Assembly (NCBI GenBank): GCA_964467985.1
Contig: CAYXTP010000014.1
Coordinates: 1 to 64,000, forward strand
Direction of reading: 5' to 3'
Source: GCA-2720975 sp964467985
GTDB taxonomy: Bacteria; Planctomycetota; UBA1135; GCA-002686595
DNA: 64,000 nucleotides
Within the stretch, counting starts at the first letter, position 1. Each line of letters starts with the position of its first letter. Made by a program: the position numbers and the translations under genes. This document shows, in pieces, positions 60,480 to 64,000 of the stretch. The notes under the pieces are model-generated. The model saw only the letters and a program-made list of their open reading frames with translations, was not told the origin of the DNA and ran no database searches.

Positions 60480-61646
60480 TCACGGATACCTGGACGGGCC
60501 TGGGCTCAGCTTGCCCAGAACCCTTCCGGCAGCCCCACCGCTAGCCTGGGGACGGGTCACGCCCTGTCCAAGGACCCAGCGTGCGGCCAAGACGGCGAAC
60601 AGGAGACCCTCCCGCCCGTCCGGGTCCACGCCCGCGTCTGCGCAAGACTGTACCCGGCAATCGGGGTCGCGCTTGGCCAGGGCGAGCTGCAGGGAGTCCA
60701 TCAGGGCCCCGTTGTGCACACCCCCGCCGGCAACCCATAGGGTGGCTGGCAGGCGCGGAAGGGATCGGCCCATCTCGCGTGCCACGCTCTCGGCAACCAG
60801 GGCCACGCCGGTGGCCAGGAGGTCGGCAGCTGATTCCGTCCCGGTCCCCCAAGAGTCCACCCAAGCCTCCCCGAAGGTGTCTCGGCCTGTGCTCTTGGGT
60901 GGTAGGCGCTCGAAGAAGGGATGCTCGAGACCGGCAGCCAGGGTTTGAGGAAGCACTCGCCCACCGGCCGCGACGGCTCCGTTGGAGTCCAGGGGTTGCC
61001 CCAGGTACCTGCGAGCGAGCCCATCCAGCAGGGCCCCAGCGGGTCCCGTGTCAAACGCCAGTACGTCGTCACCCTCCAACCAGGTCAGGTTGGCCATGCC
61101 GCCCAGGTTCAGAACGCACAGGGGGTAGGGGTGTCCGGCAAAGAGCACGTCGTCACCGTAGGCAGAGAGGGGTGCGCCCTCCCCCCCCGCCGCCAAGTCT
61201 GCTTGGCGAAAGTCACTCACCACGGGACAGACGGCTTCCTGGGCGACGAAATCGCCGTCTCCGAGCTGCAAAGTTGCAGGCCCCGACGGTTCCACCCCAT
61301 CGTGGTGGTAGACGGTCTGTCCGTGACTGCCCAGTAGGTCGAGGGAGAGCCGCGCCTCCCTGCAGACCTCCCAAACGGCGCGTCCAAAGGCTCGCCCGAG
61401 GTCCCGGTGCAGCAGGGCGGTTTGTCGCAGGTCATGGGCTGCACCATCCAGGCAAGCTCGAACGCGTGGTCCCAGGTCGCTTGGCCAGGGCCGAGTGCAT
61501 TGGACCTCGGCCTCGATCAAGCGCAAATGCCGCCCCTGGAGCTGGAAGCGGCCCACGGACACGTCGATGCCATCGCCCGAAGTGCCTGAGAGCACACCGC
61601 CTACGCGGGCCCCTCCCCCCTGCAGTTTGTTGCGCACCTGGTCCAT
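60480..61646 (-). CDS. anmK: Anhydro-N-acetylmuramic acid kinase
   Basis: 388 residues. It phosphorylates and opens 1,6-anhydro-MurNAc in cell-wall recycling. The ATP-binding start is VGGVLSGTSGDGIDVSVG at 16-33 (family GLMSGTSxDGxD). LNLGGMANLTWL, FDTGPAGALLDGLAR and VAGGGVHNGALMDSL are further family blocks, and it ends VLGKLSPGPSRYP, the usual terminus. It indicates muropeptide recycling, so the cell has peptidoglycan. Divergent from the NtrC-type regulator (62 bases between starts). Confidence 0.94.
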   Translation of the reverse strand: MDQVRNKLQGGGARVGGVLSGTSGDGIDVSVGRFQLQGRHLRLIEAEVQCTRPWPSDLGPRVRACLDGAAHDLRQTALLHRDLGRAFGRAVWEVCREARLSLDLLGSHGQTVYHHDGVEPSGPATLQLGDGDFVAQEAVCPVVSDFRQADLAAGGEGAPLSAYGDDVLFAGHPYPLCVLNLGGMANLTWLEGDDVLAFDTGPAGALLDGLARRYLGQPLDSNGAVAAGGRVLPQTLAAGLEHPFFERLPPKSTGRDTFGEAWVDSWGTGTESAADLLATGVALVAESVAREMGRSLPRLPATLWVAGGGVHNGALMDSLQLALAKRDPDCRVQSCADAGVDPDGREGLLFAVLAARWVLGQGVTRPQASGGAAGRVLGKLSPGPSRYP

Positions 61647-61708
61647 CGGGTTGCAAGGGCGAGACGCGGGTCGTTGCCCTCAGGTGAGCAGGGTACGAAA
61701 CTGTAGCC

Positions 61709-63130
61709 ATGAACACGAAGGACAAGACGGGCGGTGACCAGCGTGCCGCAATCCTGGTAGTCGATGACGAAGGGGACATTCGGCAGTCCCTGGAGATGCT
61801 ATTGACCTACGAGGGTTACGAAGTGTGGACGGCCAAGGACGGCGTCGAGGCCATCGCGCGTCTGGATCGCGAAGCCCAAGACGGACGCTCGCCGGTACTC
61901 GTCTTGACGGACTTGAAGATGCCAGGCCTAGATGGACTAGGCCTGCTCGATGCCGTACGAGAACGCGAAGGCGCGCCGCCCGTCATTTTGATCAGTGGGC
62001 ATGGAGACGTCGCGGTCGCCGTGGAAGCCATGCAACGTGGTGCAAGCAATTTCCTGGAGAAGCCGCTCGATGAGAATCGAGTGCTCGTCACCCTGCGCAC
62101 AACGCTGCGCATGGGCAAGCTCGCTGCGGAGAACACGGGTCTTCGCAAGCAACTCACTACGCGCTGGGAGATCATCGGCGGTAGTCCTGCGATGAGGTCG
62201 CTGCGTGAACAGGTTCAACGGGTGGCGGAATCCGATGCCTCCGTTCTGATTACGGGCGAGAATGGAACTGGAAAGGAAGTCATCGCGCGCAACATCCACT
62301 ATCGCGGCCTGCGCGCAACAGGCCCTTTTGTGACGGTGAACTGTGCCGCCATCCCCCACGAGTTGATCGAGTCCGAATTGTTCGGACACGAGCGAGGTTC
62401 GTTCACCGGAGCTGTCGAACGGCGCACCGGTCATTTCGAGGCAGCCCAGGGCGGCAGCCTCTTCCTGGATGAAGTCGGCGACATGCCCCTGGACGCCCAG
62501 GCCAAGGTCCTGCGGGCTCTGGAAACCCACGAGATCACCCGCGTAGGGGACTCTCAGGCCCGTCCGGTGGACCTGCGGGTCATTTCCGCCACCAATACCG
62601 ACCTGGTGCGCGCTGTCGAAGAGAAGGCCTTCCGCATGGACCTTTTCTACCGCCTCAACGTGGTGCCCTTTGAAGTCCCACCCTTGCGCGAACACCGCGA
62701 GGACATCGCATCACTAGCCGAGCACTTCCTGGCACAGATGGCGGAGCGCACGGGTCGTGCGGCGCTAGCCTTGAGCCCCGATGCGGCTCAGCGACTGCAA
62801 CAGCACGACTGGCCGGGCAACGTGCGACAACTGCGCAACCTATTGGAAGGCGCTGCGGTGTTCTGCGATGGCGGTGCGATCGGCGCCGAGGAGATTGAAC
62901 ACGTGCTCGCCGCTGGCCCCTCCCTCGGCCCGCCGCCCAGCGCCCACGACTCCACACGCGACGATCCCTATGAAGCGCGAACCTTCGAGGAGTTCAAGAA
63001 TCTCTCCGAGGCGCATTTCTTCCGCATGCGCCTCGAACGCAACGATGGGAACATCAAGCGCACGGCCGAAGAACTTGGCATGCAACGCAGCCACATGTAC
63101 AAGAAACTGGATCGCTACTCACTGCGCTAG
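61709..63130 (+). CDS. NtrC-type sigma-54-dependent response regulator
   Basis: 473 residues in three domains. Receiver domain at 13-128 with the phospho-acceptor Asp68 in VLVLTDLKMPGLDG. AAA+ domain at 155-390 with Walker A GENGTGKE (183-190), the sigma-54 contact loop GSFTGA (230-235) and Walker B LFLDEVGD (251-258). A Fis-type helix-turn-helix closes the protein (NDGNIKRTAEELGMQRSHMYKKL). It activates sigma-54 promoters after phosphorylation. Its histidine kinase is not in the window. Confidence 0.95.
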   Translation: MNTKDKTGGDQRAAILVVDDEGDIRQSLEMLLTYEGYEVWTAKDGVEAIARLDREAQDGRSPVLVLTDLKMPGLDGLGLLDAVREREGAPPVILISGHGDVAVAVEAMQRGASNFLEKPLDENRVLVTLRTTLRMGKLAAENTGLRKQLTTRWEIIGGSPAMRSLREQVQRVAESDASVLITGENGTGKEVIARNIHYRGLRATGPFVTVNCAAIPHELIESELFGHERGSFTGAVERRTGHFEAAQGGSLFLDEVGDMPLDAQAKVLRALETHEITRVGDSQARPVDLRVISATNTDLVRAVEEKAFRMDLFYRLNVVPFEVPPLREHREDIASLAEHFLAQMAERTGRAALALSPDAAQRLQQHDWPGNVRQLRNLLEGAAVFCDGGAIGAEEIEHVLAAGPSLGPPPSAHDSTRDDPYEARTFEEFKNLSEAHFFRMRLERNDGNIKRTAEELGMQRSHMYKKLDRYSLR

Positions 63131-63172
63131 AATCCGCAGTCGCACCCTCACCGCTGCCCGCAATCAGGCGGA

Positions 63173-63898
63173 CTATTGAAGCGCGGGGACGCGCAACATG
63201 AGCCCTTCACGCAGGTCGTCCGGAGATGCGAGAACGTCACGGTTGGCGTCGTAGATGTTTTCCCAGAGATAGCCCTTGCCGTACGCTTGTTCGGCGATCT
63301 TCCAAAGGCTGTCACCGCTTGACACTTCGTGCACTTGCTCCCCGGCCATGTCGCCCGCCACGGGCACCAGCAACACCTGCCCGGCCTGGATCTCGAGCGT
63401 GCCCTCGTTGTTGCAGCGCAACAGCGAGGCGTGCAGAGCGTCGCCGTAGAGGCGTTCTGAGAGACTGACGAAATCGTCTCCATCCAGGGCGGTGTAGAGC
63501 TTCAATTCGGGGTCAAAGGGGTGGTCTTCGAGGCCCTCAAGGGTCACTAGGTCCCATCCCTCAGCGGGTTGGGTCAGGCGCGTCAGGGCAGGCTCGTCGA
63601 CCACGACCCGCTGCTCGGCCGTCAACATCGTCGAGCTTGCCGGGCCACCTGCCTCAGGCTCTGAGGGGGAATCCATCTCAGTCGAAGTACCCGCCACACG
63701 TCGGCCGCGTTCGCGGCGCTCCTCGGTCCCCTGCAGCCCAGAGTTGTCCGTTGCTTGGCCCCCCATCGACGCACTTTCGAGGCTTCCGGTACCGGCCTCC
63801 GCAAGGCCCCCACCCAAACCGCCGTCCAACGACAACGCGAGAATCGAGACCACAACGAACAGCACTCCTAGAACGACGATTTTTTCGACCTTGCCCAT
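63173..63898 (-). CDS. Membrane-anchored LysM-domain protein
   Basis: 241 residues from ATG 63898, which puts a membrane helix at 5-24 (EKIVVLGVLFVVVSILALSL); an in-frame start at 63991 would add an unlike leader. A Gly/Ser/Thr-rich linker leads to a region with two LysM-like motifs: KLYTALDGDDFVSLSERLYGDA... and VHEVSSGDSLWKIAEQAYGKGYLWENIYDANRD. LysM binds peptidoglycan N-acetylglucosamine. No enzymatic domain is present; it may anchor or recruit partners at the wall. Confidence 0.88.
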   Translation of the reverse strand: MGKVEKIVVLGVLFVVVSILALSLDGGLGGGLAEAGTGSLESASMGGQATDNSGLQGTEERRERGRRVAGTSTEMDSPSEPEAGGPASSTMLTAEQRVVVDEPALTRLTQPAEGWDLVTLEGLEDHPFDPELKLYTALDGDDFVSLSERLYGDALHASLLRCNNEGTLEIQAGQVLLVPVAGDMAGEQVHEVSSGDSLWKIAEQAYGKGYLWENIYDANRDVLASPDDLREGLMLRVPALQ

Positions 63899-64000
63899 CC
63901 TGACAACCCCTTTAAGAGCGTGAAAACCTGACTGAGTTTGAGTTTGACCCGAGAGACGTGCGCTCCGATCGGAAGCGACCCGATGCACCAAGAGCAGGAT

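Noticed and set aside
60414..60482. In-frame 22-codon continuation of AnmK after its TGA, which reads like protein
   Set aside because: AnmK already ends with the family's usual VLGKLSPG terminus, the best hairpin after the TGA has a 12-base loop not starting with G, and the frame stops soon at TAG. Unlike the two accepted cases nothing points to Sec.

Overview
This window comes from a GC-rich bacterial chromosome. Three runs of exactly 100 N (26358-26457, 31471-31570, 58842-58941) show it is part of a scaffolded draft assembly; two of them fall inside tandem repeats. The gene mix fits a Planctomycetota-like bacterium: formylglycine sulfatases, futalosine-type menaquinone synthesis, DNA topoisomerase VI, many secreted hypothetical proteins and peptidases, and few clear Shine-Dalgarno sites. 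That assignment is inference from gene content; no rRNA gene is present. I see no phage, insertion sequence or CRISPR array.

Layout. 0-8 kb: a Cys-containing secreted protein (partial), an HtrA protease, MqnA, a topoisomerase VI cassette (top6B, a 43-residue membrane microprotein, top6A) and a sulfatase. 7.4-12.8 kb: a secreted protein interrupted by two consecutive in-frame UGA codons, a secreted protein overlapping a second sulfatase, and a thioredoxin-fold protein. 13-18.7 kb: PlsC, SlyD, two small membrane proteins and a CoA/fatty-acid set (enoyl-CoA hydratase, MDR oxidoreductase, 3-hydroxyacyl-CoA dehydrogenase). 18.9-31 kb: a secreted protein, YgiQ radical SAM, ferredoxin, aminotransferase, then a MinD-like ATPase, a ParA ATPase and a helix-hairpin-helix protein with a pentapeptide repeat, then pyruvate kinase. 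31-32.4 kb: a small membrane protein, an 11-bp tandem repeat, a SelW-family selenoprotein gene and a region of hairpins. 32.3-53.4 kb: an acidic secreted protein and a peptidase-rich stretch (MA-like, M16, M1, S9B, M28) with DDAH, a PLP aminotransferase, PilT and a sodium/solute symporter. 53.4-64 kb: homoserine kinase, an operon of PP2C phosphatase, BtpA and a degenerate PTS enzyme I N-domain, tRNA-Thr(CGT), a HEAT-repeat protein, AnmK, an NtrC-type regulator and a LysM protein.

Most notable result. The window appears to contain two selenoprotein genes that normal gene calling breaks. The gene at 31648-31863 (minus strand) reads as a complete 71-residue SelW/Rdx protein with a CxxU motif if its in-frame UGA is selenocysteine. 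The gene at 7371-8591 (minus strand) has UGA-UGA followed by 53 further codons with strong coding character, suggesting a vicinal Sec-Sec pair. Downstream of each UGA site lies an 8-bp stem with a 3-nt loop starting with G, at the distance expected for a bacterial SECIS element.
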